From: Gemmatimonadota bacterium | Lineage (GTDB): Bacteria > Gemmatimonadota > Gemmatimonadetes > Gemmatimonadales > GWC2-71-9 | NCBI GenBank assembly: GCA_016794805.1 | Contig: JAEUJI010000003.1 | Location: forward strand, 1-33,105 | Direction: 5' to 3' | DNA length: 33,105 nucleotides | In this document: positions 9,884 to 19,071 of the stretch, piece by piece | Position numbering within the stretch: position 1 is the first letter of the stretch | Layout of the letters: every line of letters begins with the position of its first letter | The notes under the pieces: generated by a model | What the model was told of the DNA's origin: nothing | Database searches by the model: none | The model's input: only the letters and a program-made list of their open reading frames with translations | Position numbers and translations under genes: made by a program

Positions 9884-11914
9884 ATGTTCTGCTCACGGTG
9901 CGGCGCGGAAGTTCAGCCTGCCACGCAATTCTGCCCTACCTGCGGGCTGGATCTCCGGGTGACGACGCCGGTGCAGGCGATCGCCACCGGGGACGTCACC
10001 GAACTCGACATCGTGCGCGAGGCGCTGTCCGACGAGTACGAGCTGCTCGAGGAGCTCGGCCGCGGCGGCATGGCCATCGTGTATCGCGCGATGGACAAGC
10101 ACCTCGAGCGCGAAGTCGCCATCAAGGTCCTTCCCTTCTCGCTGGCCTTCGACGCCGAATTCGTCGAGCGCTTCACCCGGGAAGCCCGCACCTCCGCCCA
10201 GCTCGAGCACCCGAACATCATCCCCATCTATCGCGTCGGGAAGACCGGGCGCGTCATCCACTTCGTGATGAAGTTCCTGCGCGGCGGCTCGCTGTCGCGG
10301 GTGATGGCCGAGCGGAAGAAGCTCACGCCGGCCGAGATCCGGAAGCTGCTCACCGACGTCGGCGGGGCGCTGGGGTACGCGCACAAGCGGGGGATCGTCC
10401 ATCGGGACATCAAGCCCGACAACATCATGTTCGACGAATTCGGGCAGTGCGTGGTGACGGACTTCGGCATCGCCAAGGCGGGCACCGGCTCCAAGCTCAC
10501 CGGCACCGGCATGTCCATCGGCACCCCGCACTACATGAGCCCGGAGCAGGCGCGGGCCCAGAGCATCGACGGCCGGAGCGACCTCTACAGCCTCGGCATC
10601 CTGGCCTACCAGGCCCTGGTGGGAGAGGTTCCGTACGATGGGGAGGACAGCTTCGCCATCGGGTACAAGCACATCATGGAGCCGATCCCGGTGCCCCTGC
10701 TCGACACCGTGGACGAGCGCCGGGTCTTCGAGATCATCAAGCGGCTGATCGCGAAGGACCCGTTCGACCGGTTCCAGGACGCGGAGGCGCTGCTCAAGGC
10801 GCTGGAGGGCCAGCCGCGGGAATCGGTGGCGGCGCGCAGGATCTCCACCGCCCAGGCCATCCTGTCTCCCCAGTCCACCACTCCGCTTCCAGCCGGGTCG
10901 GTCCCGCTGTCGCCGCTCTCCCAGTCGGGCTCCAACCCGGCCCTCCCGCCGCGCCGGGCGTCGGAGTCGGTCATGATGCCCGGGGAGGCGCGGCGCCCGG
11001 TCATGCGCCGGTCGGTGGTGGTGCAGGAGCCGCCCAAGACGGGATGGGTGCCGTGGATGTTCGTCCTGCTGGCCGTGCTGGGCTTTGCCCTGGGCGGGCT
11101 CTACCTCTATAGGGCCGGCGTGCTGGGGGGGCCGGTGCGGCCGGACAGCCTCCCCGGGGCAGCCGCTCCGGACACCCTGCAGGCCGGGGATTCGCTCTTC
11201 GACGAAGATGCGCTGCTGCCCGGCGCGGTCCCGGACGGGCAGGGCGCCGCCTTCGCGCCCGAGACTCCCGCCAGCCGGCCCGTCGTGGCGCCCCCGGCGA
11301 GCGCCACCCGGCCGGAGCCGGCCCCGACGGACAGCGGAGTGCTGCTCTTCTCGTCGCTGCCCGCCGGTACCAATCTCTTCATCGACTCGCGACTGGTCAC
11401 CCAGGGGAGCGGCGGCATATCGCTGCCGTCCGGCTGGCACGAAGTCGGCATCTCGGCTCCCGGCTATGCGCTGTATATCGACAGTGTCCGGATCGAGGGG
11501 GGCCGCACGGTGCAGTTCGCTCCCAACCTGAGCGCCACCAATTCGCCGGCGCCACCGCCCGGCTCGGCCGCCGAGCTGCGGCGGCGGGCGCTCGCCCGTC
11601 TCGATTGCGACAACCCGGCGGCGGCCAACAAGTTCGGCCGGGCCTGCTACGACACCCCGCCGCAGCCCCTCGGCCCGATGCGAGTCCCGATCCCCAACGG
11701 CGGGCGCACGCACCCATCCCCTGTCGTCCTGATCGTGAAAGTGTCGCGCCAGGGGAAGACCCTCGCGCTCCGGACCCGGCAGGCCTCCAACGACCCCGCC
11801 TTCACCCGCGCGGTCGAGAGCTATGCCCAGGGGATGACCTGGACCCCCGCCATGCGCGAGGGCCAGCCGGTGGACGGCTGGACTCAGGCCCCCTTCCAGC
11901 CCGACACCCCGTGA
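9884..11914 (+). CDS. Ser/Thr kinase with zinc ribbon, TM, PEGA and TonB-C-like domains
   Basis: A 676-residue transmembrane kinase. Zinc ribbon: Cys3, Cys6, Cys17 and Cys20. Kinase domain about 52-309: GRGGMAIV (59-66), Lys81 in VAIKV, HRD 173-175 with catalytic Asp175, DFG 193-195, GTPHYMSPEQ. A Ser/Pro-rich juxtamembrane segment (310-385) precedes the TM helix (388-409). Outside the membrane come a Pro-rich linker, a PEGA domain (about 484-548: SSLPAGTNLFID ... LPSGWHEVGISAPGY), two Cys (575, 588) that could form a disulfide, and a C-terminal domain (598-675) resembling TonB-C. PEGA and TonB-C modules suggest contact with envelope or outer-membrane components, which would make it an envelope sensor; that is inference. 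It ends in a GTGA overlap with the next gene. Confidence 0.93.
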   Translation: MFCSRCGAEVQPATQFCPTCGLDLRVTTPVQAIATGDVTELDIVREALSDEYELLEELGRGGMAIVYRAMDKHLEREVAIKVLPFSLAFDAEFVERFTREARTSAQLEHPNIIPIYRVGKTGRVIHFVMKFLRGGSLSRVMAERKKLTPAEIRKLLTDVGGALGYAHKRGIVHRDIKPDNIMFDEFGQCVVTDFGIAKAGTGSKLTGTGMSIGTPHYMSPEQARAQSIDGRSDLYSLGILAYQALVGEVPYDGEDSFAIGYKHIMEPIPVPLLDTVDERRVFEIIKRLIAKDPFDRFQDAEALLKALEGQPRESVAARRISTAQAILSPQSTTPLPAGSVPLSPLSQSGSNPALPPRRASESVMMPGEARRPVMRRSVVVQEPPKTGWVPWMFVLLAVLGFALGGLYLYRAGVLGGPVRPDSLPGAAAPDTLQAGDSLFDEDALLPGAVPDGQGAAFAPETPASRPVVAPPASATRPEPAPTDSGVLLFSSLPAGTNLFIDSRLVTQGSGGISLPSGWHEVGISAPGYALYIDSVRIEGGRTVQFAPNLSATNSPAPPPGSAAELRRRALARLDCDNPAAANKFGRACYDTPPQPLGPMRVPIPNGGRTHPSPVVLIVKVSRQGKTLALRTRQASNDPAFTRAVESYAQGMTWTPAMREGQPVDGWTQAPFQPDTP

Positions 11915-12420
11915 CCCAGCCGCGGATTCACCCGACCGCCTTCATCGCGCCGACGGCGGCGGTGATGGGGGATGTGACGTTGGCCGAGCAGTCCAGCGTC
12001 TGGTATGGTGCAGTGCTCCGGGGGGACATGGCCCCAATCACGATCGGGGCCCAGACCAACCTCCAGGACGGGACCATCGTCCACGTGGATGAGGGGGTGC
12101 CTTGCACGATTGGGTCGCGGGTCGGGGTCGGGCACCGGGTAATCCTGCACGGCTGCACCGTCGGCGACGACTGCCTGATCGGCATGGGGAGCATCCTGCT
12201 CAACGGATCGGAGATCGGGGCGGGGAGCCTGATCGCCGCCGGGGCGCTGGTGCCGGAGGGGATGCGGGTGCCGCCGGGGTCGCTGGTAATGGGAATGCCA
12301 GGCCGGGTGGTGCGACGGGTGGACGCCCGGCTGGCCGAGCGGATCGAGGAGACCTGGCGGCATTACGTGGGGCAGGCGGAGCGGCACCGGGCAGGGACCT
12401 TTCCGCTGGTTGTCAAGTGA
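11911..12420 (+). CDS. Gamma-carbonic-anhydrase-like hexapeptide-repeat protein
   Basis: A 169-residue left-handed beta-helix protein of the YrdA/PaaY/gamma-carbonic anhydrase type, trimeric with zinc bound between subunits in characterised members. Hexapeptide repeats run from about residue 10 to 150. The three histidine ligands are visible as His58 (TIVHVDEG), His75 (GVGHRV) and His80 (ILHGC). The loop that carries the acidic catalytic residues in Cam is absent, as in most of this subfamily, so CO2 hydration is possible but not assured. The GTG start at 11911 overlaps the kinase stop by 4 nt (GTGA), so translation is coupled to that gene. The start fits the family N-terminus, which begins shortly before IHPTAFIAPTA. 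Confidence 0.9.
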   Translation: MTQPRIHPTAFIAPTAAVMGDVTLAEQSSVWYGAVLRGDMAPITIGAQTNLQDGTIVHVDEGVPCTIGSRVGVGHRVILHGCTVGDDCLIGMGSILLNGSEIGAGSLIAAGALVPEGMRVPPGSLVMGMPGRVVRRVDARLAERIEETWRHYVGQAERHRAGTFPLVVK

Positions 12421-12535
12421 AGGGAATCACGAAGTGGGCAGGCGGCGTGCGTCGCGGCGGCAGGGCTGGGCGGTGCGAGACATGTTTGTGATGTGAAAAC
12501 TCGTTTTCCGCGTGATTGCGTCGGTTCCGTGCGTA

Positions 12536-12564
12536 TTGTCGTTCCCGCCCCGCGTTTCTACTTT
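12536..12564 (+). promoter_or_regulatory. Promoter upstream of the ribonucleotide reductase gene
   Basis: TTGTCG (12536-12541), 17-nt spacer, TACTTT (12559-12564). This gives a leader of about 72 nt before the ATG at 12643. The 222-nt gap (12421-12642) also holds an inverted repeat, GAAAAC-TC-GTTTTC (12495-12508), about 28 nt upstream of the -35, which could be an operator. I looked for a cobalamin riboswitch and an NrdR box and found neither. Confidence 0.45.
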
Positions 12565-12642
12565 TGACTCCCCCGATCTACTCCGTCGTGATCAGATAAC
12601 AACGGATCCGTTACACACTTCGTCTCCGCAGCAGGGACAGCC

Positions 12643-15177
12643 ATGGCGATTTCCAACGACGCGAAGCACGCCCTCGACCTCTCGGCCAACGCCATCACGG
12701 TGCTGGAGAAGCGCTACCTCATCAAGGACGATCAGGGCAAGCCGACCGAGTCGTCGCCGGATCTCTTCTGGCGCGTCGCCCGGACCATCGCCGAGCCGGA
12801 TCGCCGTTACGGCGCCTCGGCCGGGGCCGTGGAGGCCCTGGCGGAGGCGTTCTTCGGCCTCATGGCCCACCGGATGTTCATGCCCAACAGCCCCACCCTC
12901 ATGAACGCGGGCCGCCCCCTGGGGCAGCTGTCCGCCTGCTTCGTGCTGCCGGTGGACGATGCCCTCTCCAACGGCCGGAGCGGCATCTACGACACCCTGC
13001 GGGCCATGGCCCTGGTGCACCAGTCGGGGGGCGGCACCGGCTTCTCCTTCTCGCGGCTCCGGCCCAAGAACGACATCGTCCGCTCCACCATGGGGGTGGC
13101 CAGCGGCCCGGTGTCCTTCATGAGCCTGTACGACGCCTCCACCGACGTGGTCAAGCAGGGCGGCACCCGCCGGGGCGCGAACATGGGGATTCTCCGGGTG
13201 GACCACCCGGACATCCTCGACTTCGTGACCTGCAAGGACGACATCACCAAGATCACCAACTTCAACATCTCGGTGGCCGTCACCGACGCCTTCATGGCCG
13301 CGGTGGAGGCGGACGCCGAGTATGACCTCATCCATCCCAAGACCCGGCAGGTCGTGGGGCAGCTCCCCGCCCGCGAGGTCTGGAGCAAGATCATCCACGG
13401 GGCCTGGAAGACCGGCGAGCCGGGGGTGTTCTTCATCGACCGCGCCAACCAGTACAACCCGGTGCCGCACCTCGGCGCCTACGAAGCCACCAACCCCTGC
13501 GGCGAGCAGCCGCTGCTGCCGTACGACGTCTGCAACCTGGGCTCGATCAACGTCGGGTACTTCGTGAAGGACGGGCAGGTGGACTGGGAGCACATGCGCC
13601 AGGTCATCCACCTCTCGACCCACTTCCTCGAGAACGTGATCGACGCCAACAACTACCCGCTCCCCGAGATCGACGATCTCTCCAAGCGGATCCGCCGGAT
13701 CGGGCTGGGCGTCATGGGCATGGCGGACCTGCTGATCCGGCTCGGGATCCCGTACGACAGTGACGAGGGCGTCGAGATGGGCCGCCGGGTCATGGCCTTC
13801 ATGGACGAGGAGGCCAAGGTCGAGTCGGAGCGGCTCGCCACCCAGCGCGGTGTCTTCGCCGAGTGGGAGCAGAGCATCTGGGGCCCGGACAGCAGCTGCG
13901 GCCGGGACGCGCAGGGCAACCGGGTGCGCCCCATGCGCCGGCTGCGCAACTGCAACGTCACCACGGTGGCGCCCACCGGCACCATCTCCATCATCGCCGG
14001 CTGCAGCTCGGGGATCGAGCCGCTCTTCGCCGTCGCCTTCATGCGCAACCAGGCCGGCGTGCTCATGCCGGACGTGAACGAGGACTTCGTGGCGATCGCC
14101 CAGCGGGAGGGGTGGTACTCCGAGGCCCTGATGACGAAGATCGCCGAGACCGGCACCATCCACTTCCCCGAGGTGCCGGAGAAGTGGCAGCGGGTCTTCG
14201 CCACCGCCAACGAGATCAAGCCGGAGTGGCACATTCGGATGCAGGCGGCGTTCCAGGCGCATAACGACAGCGCCATCTCCAAGACCTGCAACTTCGCCAA
14301 CGACGCCACCGAGGAGTACGTCGAGGAGATCTACCGCCTCGCCTTCTCGCTCAACTGCAAGGGCGTCACCGTCTACCGCGACGGCAGCCGGGACATGCAG
14401 GTGCTCTCCACCGGCTCCACCGCCCGGAAGGTGGCGGAGCAGGCCACCAGCAGCGGCAAGGCGGAGGCCCGCTCCGACCTCGTCATGCAGCCCGCCGGCG
14501 CCCCCGCGCGGGCCGACGCGGCGGATCTCTACGGCGAAATCGCGGAGGTCCGGGCCGAGAACGAGCGGCTGCGGAAGCTGGTCCACGATCTCGAGGCGGA
14601 AAACCTGCAGCGCCGCCAGAAGCGCTCCCGGCCGGACATGCTCCGGGGCACCACCCGGCGCATCGAGACCCCGCTGGGAACGCTCTACGTCACCATCACC
14701 GAGGACGACCGGGCCCAGCCGTTCGAGGTCTTCATGAGCCTCGGCAAGGCCGGCGGGGCCATCATGGCCGACGTCGAGGCAATGGGCCGGCTGATCAGCC
14801 TGGCCCTCCGCTCCGGCATTCCCCTCAAGGAAATCCACCGCCAGATCCGGGGCATCAGCTCCGATCGCGCCATCGGGCTCGGGCCCAACAAGGTGCTCTC
14901 GGTGCCGGATGCCGTGGGCATCGCGATCGAGCGGTGGATGCAGGAGAAGCAGGGGATCCAGCAGGAACTCCTCTCCGGGCACACCCCCGCGATGGGCACC
15001 CCGATTCCCACCGTGGCCCAGGTGCAGCAGATCGTGACCCAGGGCGGCGAGCAGTTCCAGCTGGTCAAGGAGCAGCAGCCGGTCCTCACCGGCGCCTGCC
15101 CGGACTGCGGGTCACAGCTCGAGTTCGCCGAAGGCTGCAACAAGTGCCACGTCTGCGGCTTCTCGGAGTGCGGCTGA
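12643..15177 (+). CDS. nrdJ: Adenosylcobalamin-dependent (class II) ribonucleotide reductase
   Basis: An 844-residue enzyme that reduces ribonucleotides to deoxyribonucleotides using a B12-derived radical, oxygen-independent. Catalytic barrel: NSPTLMNAG (82-90), Cys99 in the LSACF motif, thiyl-radical Cys286 with Asn284 and Glu288 in NPCGEQP, and Cys297 in DVCNLGS, which has the spacing of the second redox Cys. The PTGTISIIAG loop is present. After the barrel (about residue 625) a coiled-coil-like stretch (IAEVRAENERLRKLVHDLE) leads to a TSCPD domain (RGTTRRIETPLGTLYV ... EAMGRLISLALRSGI). The C-terminus is a zinc ribbon (CPDCG, CNKCHVCG) that in relatives shuttles electrons to the active site. 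AGGGA 7 nt upstream of the ATG is the ribosome site. The gene stands alone between its own promoter and a strong terminator. Confidence 0.97.
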   Translation: MAISNDAKHALDLSANAITVLEKRYLIKDDQGKPTESSPDLFWRVARTIAEPDRRYGASAGAVEALAEAFFGLMAHRMFMPNSPTLMNAGRPLGQLSACFVLPVDDALSNGRSGIYDTLRAMALVHQSGGGTGFSFSRLRPKNDIVRSTMGVASGPVSFMSLYDASTDVVKQGGTRRGANMGILRVDHPDILDFVTCKDDITKITNFNISVAVTDAFMAAVEADAEYDLIHPKTRQVVGQLPAREVWSKIIHGAWKTGEPGVFFIDRANQYNPVPHLGAYEATNPCGEQPLLPYDVCNLGSINVGYFVKDGQVDWEHMRQVIHLSTHFLENVIDANNYPLPEIDDLSKRIRRIGLGVMGMADLLIRLGIPYDSDEGVEMGRRVMAFMDEEAKVESERLATQRGVFAEWEQSIWGPDSSCGRDAQGNRVRPMRRLRNCNVTTVAPTGTISIIAGCSSGIEPLFAVAFMRNQAGVLMPDVNEDFVAIAQREGWYSEALMTKIAETGTIHFPEVPEKWQRVFATANEIKPEWHIRMQAAFQAHNDSAISKTCNFANDATEEYVEEIYRLAFSLNCKGVTVYRDGSRDMQVLSTGSTARKVAEQATSSGKAEARSDLVMQPAGAPARADAADLYGEIAEVRAENERLRKLVHDLEAENLQRRQKRSRPDMLRGTTRRIETPLGTLYVTITEDDRAQPFEVFMSLGKAGGAIMADVEAMGRLISLALRSGIPLKEIHRQIRGISSDRAIGLGPNKVLSVPDAVGIAIERWMQEKQGIQQELLSGHTPAMGTPIPTVAQVQQIVTQGGEQFQLVKEQQPVLTGACPDCGSQLEFAEGCNKCHVCGFSECG

Positions 15178-15201
15178 GGCTGTAGCCGATTCCGGGGAGG
15201 C

Positions 15202-15240
15202 ACGGGGGGCGGACACCACATCCGCCCCCCGTCGCCTTTT
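15202..15240 (+). terminator. Rho-independent terminator after nrdJ
   Basis: A perfect 12-bp inverted repeat (15202-15213 with 15221-15232; left arm ACGGGGGGCGGA) around a 7-nt loop, followed by CGCC and TTTT ending at 15240. It begins 24 nt after the nrdJ stop. Confidence 0.9.
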
Positions 15241-15289
15241 CCGGCCGGCCGCGACATCTTGTCGGGCGCGTCCAGCCCCGGGAGCCGTC

Positions 15290-15865
15290 ATGGACTACGA
15301 GCAAGAGTTCCTGCCCGCCGCGGGCATTCCCCGCGCCGCCCACCCGCTGTTCCAGCACCTGGTCGAGACCTACGTCTCGGAGACCAACAAGACCGCCGCC
15401 GTCTGGAGCGCCCTGCGGGACGACCAGCTTGGCTTCCGGCCCCATTCGAAGAGCAGCACCGTGCGGGAGATCCTCACCCACCAGATTCTCTCCGAACGCC
15501 GGTTCTTCGCCGAGTTCATGGGGTTTGCCGAGCCACCGGCCGCCACCTTGCTCCCGGGCGGGGACGCGGGGGTGACCGCCTACATCGCGCGCTACGTGGA
15601 ACTGGCTGGGGCCCGGCTCGCCGGGCTCGCCTCCGGTAACGAGGCGTTCTGGCAGGGTCACGTCCCATTCTTCGACGTGACCCGTGAACGAATCTGGGTC
15701 TTCTGGCGCCGGGTGCTCCATACCGCCCACCACCGGGCGCAGGTCGGCGTCTGCCTCAGGCTGCTGGAGGACCGGGTGCCGCCAACCTATGGCCCCACCG
15801 CGGACGTCACGTGGGCGGCCGCGGACCCCACCCGCACGGTGGCGGCGGCGGAACGCCGGGTGTAG
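15290..15865 (+). CDS. DinB/YfiT-like metal-binding four-helix protein
   Basis: A 191-residue protein with the DinB-like fold. The metal triad typical of the family is visible as His64 (EILTHQ) and His144/His148 (VLHTAHHRAQ), with His147 also available. The family includes thiol-dependent S-transferases (bacillithiol, mycothiol) and many uncharacterised members, so the substrate cannot be given. Length is slightly above the usual 150-170 residues because of an N-terminal helix. GGGAG lies 6 nt upstream of the ATG. It follows the nrdJ terminator and is 54 nt upstream of the next small gene, with which it may be transcribed. Confidence 0.85.
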   Translation: MDYEQEFLPAAGIPRAAHPLFQHLVETYVSETNKTAAVWSALRDDQLGFRPHSKSSTVREILTHQILSERRFFAEFMGFAEPPAATLLPGGDAGVTAYIARYVELAGARLAGLASGNEAFWQGHVPFFDVTRERIWVFWRRVLHTAHHRAQVGVCLRLLEDRVPPTYGPTADVTWAAADPTRTVAAAERRV

Positions 15866-15919
15866 CTTGGGCTTCCACTCGCGGAATGGCCCTAACCCCC
15901 CGCAGCCGAGGTTCGCGCA

Positions 15920-16186
15920 ATGTCCGATCAGTCCGGCGATCTGACCCCCATCAAGCCGGCGCGCGTCGCCCAGGAAATCGCCAAGCTGTCCGCGGCGCGG
16001 AAGAGCGGCGAACTCAAGGCGGATGCCTACGACATGAAGTTTGCCCGCATGATCCAGGAACTGCGGGACCGTCGGATCGATGGCGGACGCGATGAAATCG
16101 TTGCCGCCCTCAAGCCGCTGCTCGATGCCGGCGACATCACCGAGAAGGAGCATTTCCGGTTGATCGCCCAGCTCGGCATGCGGTAG
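15920..16186 (+). CDS. Small SHOCT-like protein
   Basis: An 88-residue, charged, probably cytoplasmic protein without signal or TM segment. Its C-terminus (LKPLLDAGDITEKEHFRLIAQLG, in two parts: LKPLLDAGDITEKE and HFRLIAQLG) has the pattern of the SHOCT motif: a short helix, an Asp-Ala-Gly-x-Ile-Thr-x-x-Glu turn and a second helix. The middle (ARKSGELKADAYDMKFARM) may be a degenerate second copy. SHOCT motifs occur at the ends of many unrelated proteins and rarely as stand-alone proteins, and their function is not established. GAGG lies 8 nt before the ATG. The identification rests on motif pattern only. Confidence 0.65.
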   Translation: MSDQSGDLTPIKPARVAQEIAKLSAARKSGELKADAYDMKFARMIQELRDRRIDGGRDEIVAALKPLLDAGDITEKEHFRLIAQLGMR

Positions 16187-16239
16187 TCCCGCCCGGCCAG
16201 CGGCTCGCGCCCATCCGGCCCCCGTCGGCGCCCTTGACC

Positions 16240-17115
16240 ATGCGTCTCCTCCCCCTCGGCCCCGGTCTCCCCGCGGTCTCCGTCGTCGGCTATGGCGGGA
16301 TGCACCTCTCCATCCAGGATCGGCCCCCGGAAGCCCAGGGCATCCGGGTGATTCACGCCGGCCTCGACGCCGGCGTGACGCTCATTGACACCGCCAATGC
16401 CTACTGCCTCGACGCGGCCGACACCGGCCACAACGAGCGCCTGATTGCCCGGGCGCTCCGGGAGTGGCGCGGGGCGCGGGAGCGAGTGGTCGTGGCCACC
16501 AAGGGTGGGATCGTCCGAACCGGAGGGCGCTGGGACCGCGATGGCCGGCCCGAGAGCCTCAAGGCCGCCTGCGACGCCTCACTCCGCGCGCTGGGCGTGG
16601 AGCAGATTGCCCTGTACCAGCTGCACGCCCCCGACCCCTCGGTGCCGTTCCTCGAGAGCGTGGGGGCGCTGGCCGAGCTGCGGCGCGCCGGGAAGATCCG
16701 GTGGCTGGGGTTGTCCAATGTCTCGGTGGACCAGATCCGGCAGGCGCAGGGCGTCGCCCCCATCGCCACGGTCCAGAACCGGCTGAACCCCTTTTTTCGC
16801 GAGGCGATCCAGGACGGCGTCGTGCGCTACTGTGGGGAGCAGGGTATCGGCTTCCTGGCCTACAGCCCGACCGGCGGGGGGCGGCTCACCAGGAAGCTGC
16901 CCACGGACCCGGTGCTCTCCACGATCGCCCGGCGGACCGGGTTGGGCGCCCACCAGCTCTGCCTCGCCTGGGTGCTGGCTCAGGGCCCGACCGTCTTCGT
17001 CATTCCCAGCGCCCGCAAGGTGGAGCACCTTCTCGACAGCACCGGCGCGGCGGACCTGACGCTTACCCCGGCGGACCTTGCCGCCATCACCGGGGCGCAG
17101 TTCGACCGGAGCTGA
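16240..17115 (+). CDS. Aldo/keto reductase
   Basis: A 291-residue TIM-barrel oxidoreductase expected to use NADPH to reduce aldehydes or ketones. The catalytic tetrad is visible: Asp50 and Tyr55 in LIDTANAY, Lys88 in VVVATKGG, His129 in LYQLHAPD. Later barrel motifs include [27 protein letters not shown] and VFVIPSARK, the last for NADP phosphate contact. It resembles the YajO/PLR-like branch with a compact C-terminus. Substrate unknown. I prefer the ATG at 16240 over a TTG at 16234 that would add two residues. Upstream 53 nt show no promoter, so it may be cotranscribed with the small gene before it. Confidence 0.92.
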   Translation: MRLLPLGPGLPAVSVVGYGGMHLSIQDRPPEAQGIRVIHAGLDAGVTLIDTANAYCLDAADTGHNERLIARALREWRGARERVVVATKGGIVRTGGRWDRDGRPESLKAACDASLRALGVEQIALYQLHAPDPSVPFLESVGALAELRRAGKIRWLGLSNVSVDQIRQAQGVAPIATVQNRLNPFFREAIQDGVVRYCGEQGIGFLAYSPTGGGRLTRKLPTDPVLSTIARRTGLGAHQLCLAWVLAQGPTVFVIPSARKVEHLLDSTGAADLTLTPADLAAITGAQFDRS

Positions 17116-17152
17116 TCCGGCCCCCGGACAATTCCCCGGCCCCGAGCCGGGA

Positions 17153-17158
17153 TATATT
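17153..17158 (+). promoter_or_regulatory. Possible -10 element of ispG, leaderless start
   Basis: TATATT is the only AT-rich hexamer in a very GC-rich gap and lies 7 nt before the ispG ATG. No Shine-Dalgarno is present and no convincing -35 is seen at 17-18 nt. Confidence 0.35.
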
Positions 17159-17165
17159 TCCCGCC

Positions 17166-18401
17166 ATGTCCAACGCCACCCGCCGGCCGACCGTCACCAC
17201 CTGGATCGGTGACGTCCCCGTAGGCAGCGATCACCCGATCGTGGTCCAGTCCATGACCAACACCGACACCGCCGACGTCCCCGGGACGATCCGGCAGGTG
17301 GCGGCCCTCGCCAAGGCGGGGAGTCAGCTGGTCCGGGTGACCGTCAATAACGAAGCGGCGGCCCAGGCGGTGCCGGCCATCGTGGCCGGCCTGGCGGAGC
17401 AGGGGGTCATCGTCCCTATCGTCGGGGACTTCCACTACAACGGCCACATTCTCCTCACCCGCTATCCGGAGTGCGCCGCCGCCCTGGCCAAGTACCGGAT
17501 CAACCCCGGCAACGTGGGCGGCAAGCGGGCCGATGAGAACTTCCGGGCGATCATCGAGGTGGCGCTGCGGAACGACAAGCCGGTGCGGATCGGAGTGAAC
17601 TGGGGCTCCCTGGACCAGATCCTGCTCACCGAACTGATGGACGCCAACGCCCTCCTTCCTGCGCCCCGGGACGCACGGGACGTGATGATGGATGCGATGC
17701 TCGAAAGCGCGCTCCGCTCCGCGGCTCACGCGGAGTCGCTGGGGATGGCGCACGACCGGATCATCCTGAGCGCCAAGGTGTCCGGGGTGCAGGACCTCGT
17801 CGATGTGTACCGGCTGCTGGCCGCGCGTTGCGACTACCCGCTGCACCTGGGCCTCACCGAGGCGGGAATGGGCACCAAGGGGGTGGTCGCCAGCGCCGCG
17901 GGGCTCGCCATCCTGCTCCAGGAGGGGATCGGGGACACGATCCGGGTCTCCCTCACCCCGCGGCCCGGGGGCGACCGGACCGAGGAGGTGCTGGTGGCGC
18001 AGCAGATCCTCCAGTCGCTGGAGCTGCGGAGCTTCGCGCCCCAGGTGACCGCCTGCCCGGGGTGCGGCCGCACCACCAGCACGTTCTTCCAGCAGATGGC
18101 CGAGGACATCCAGGGCTACCTGCGGCAGCAGATGCCCGAGTGGCGGGAGCGCTATCCCGGTGTGGAGGAGCTCAAGCTGGCGGTCATGGGGTGCGTGGTG
18201 AACGGGCCGGGAGAATCGAAGCACGCCAACATCGGAATCTCCCTGCCGGGGACCTTCGAGGAGCCCAAGGCGCCGGTCTATGTGGACGGCCGCCTGATGG
18301 TGACGCTCAAGGGGGACACCATCGTGGCCGACTTCCTCCGCCTCCTCGACGAGTATGTGGAAAACCGGTATGGCGCTGCCGCTCGATCAGGTACTGCGTG
18401 A
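17166..18401 (+). CDS. ispG: 4-hydroxy-3-methylbut-2-en-1-yl diphosphate synthase
   Basis: A 411-residue iron-sulfur enzyme of the MEP isoprenoid pathway, converting MEcPP to HMBPP. Family hallmarks in order: [13 protein letters not shown] near the N-terminus, [62 protein letters not shown], then the 4Fe-4S region with [12 protein letters not shown] and [12 protein letters not shown], which supplies three Cys, followed by a Glu. It is the short bacterial form without the inserted plant-type domain. The same frame is open upstream inside the aldo/keto reductase gene, but homology and the -10 element place the start at 17166. Its 3' end overlaps the start of the CcdA-type gene by 32 nt. Confidence 0.97.
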   Translation: MSNATRRPTVTTWIGDVPVGSDHPIVVQSMTNTDTADVPGTIRQVAALAKAGSQLVRVTVNNEAAAQAVPAIVAGLAEQGVIVPIVGDFHYNGHILLTRYPECAAALAKYRINPGNVGGKRADENFRAIIEVALRNDKPVRIGVNWGSLDQILLTELMDANALLPAPRDARDVMMDAMLESALRSAAHAESLGMAHDRIILSAKVSGVQDLVDVYRLLAARCDYPLHLGLTEAGMGTKGVVASAAGLAILLQEGIGDTIRVSLTPRPGGDRTEEVLVAQQILQSLELRSFAPQVTACPGCGRTTSTFFQQMAEDIQGYLRQQMPEWRERYPGVEELKLAVMGCVVNGPGESKHANIGISLPGTFEEPKAPVYVDGRLMVTLKGDTIVADFLRLLDEYVENRYGAAARSGTA

Positions 18402-19071
18402 GGCCCCGCTTACCGGACTGGCGCTGATGTTCGGCGCCGGTCTGGTGACCAGCCTGACTCCCTGCGTCTATCCCATGATTCCCATCGTCGCCGGAGTGCT
18501 GGGTGGCGCCGGCGCCCGGGAGCGTTCCCGGGGACGGACCGTGGCGTACACTGCGGTGTACATCCTCGGCGTAGCGCTGGTGTACGCCGCCCTGGGCCTG
18601 CTGGCGGGGCTGACCGGGTCGCTCTTCGGGGCGGTCAGCTCCAACCGGTGGTCCTACTTCGCCATCGGCAACCTGTTGCTGCTCTTCGCGCTGGCGCTGC
18701 TGGACGTGTTTCCTGTGACGGTGCCCCAGCGGTTCCTCAACTGGGCCAACCGCTTCGGTGGCGGCTCGGTGGGCGGGGTGTTCGCCATGGGAGCCACGTC
18801 CGGCCTGGTGGCCGCCCCCTGCGGGGCACCGGCCTTCGCCGCGGCGCTCACGTTCGTCACCACCACGGGGAGTGCCGTGTGGGGTTTCCTGTACCTGTTC
18901 GTCTTTTCCCTCGGGATGACCGCGCTGCTGGCGCTGGTAGGCCTCACCTCCGGCATGGCGGCGGTCCTCCCCCGCAGTGGACGCTGGACCGCCTGGATCA
19001 AGCGGGGGGCGGGCGTCGTCCTGCTGGGCATGGCCGAGTACTACTTCATCCAGATGGGAATGGTCTCCTGA
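18370..19071 (+). CDS. CcdA/DsbD-type transmembrane thiol-electron transporter
   Basis: A 233-residue integral membrane protein with six predicted TM helices that should carry reducing equivalents from cytoplasmic thioredoxin to the periplasm. The two redox cysteines sit in the expected places: Cys32 in [11 protein letters not shown] of TM1 and Cys151 in [10 protein letters not shown] of TM4. It corresponds to the isolated DsbD beta domain and lacks the soluble alpha and gamma domains. The ATG at 18370 overlaps the ispG 3' end; an ATG at 18355 is an alternative. It is coupled to the TlpA-like gene (TGATG overlap) and an exported peroxiredoxin follows, so its main job here is probably feeding these partners rather than cytochrome c maturation, of which no other gene is seen. 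Confidence 0.92.
   Translation: MALPLDQVLREAPLTGLALMFGAGLVTSLTPCVYPMIPIVAGVLGGAGARERSRGRTVAYTAVYILGVALVYAALGLLAGLTGSLFGAVSSNRWSYFAIGNLLLLFALALLDVFPVTVPQRFLNWANRFGGGSVGGVFAMGATSGLVAAPCGAPAFAAALTFVTTTGSAVWGFLYLFVFSLGMTALLALVGLTSGMAAVLPRSGRWTAWIKRGAGVVLLGMAEYYFIQMGMVS

Noticed and set aside
12421-12642. Cobalamin riboswitch or NrdR box before nrdJ
   Set aside because: Neither the B12-box nor the conserved core motifs were found, and no NrdR-type palindrome was seen. The GAAAAC/GTTTTC repeat does not match NrdR boxes.
12592-14982. Long open frame antisense to nrdJ (about 796 codons)
   Set aside because: It mirrors the codon structure of a certain gene in very GC-rich DNA, is dominated by Gly, Ala, Val, Asp and His, and has no recognisable domain.
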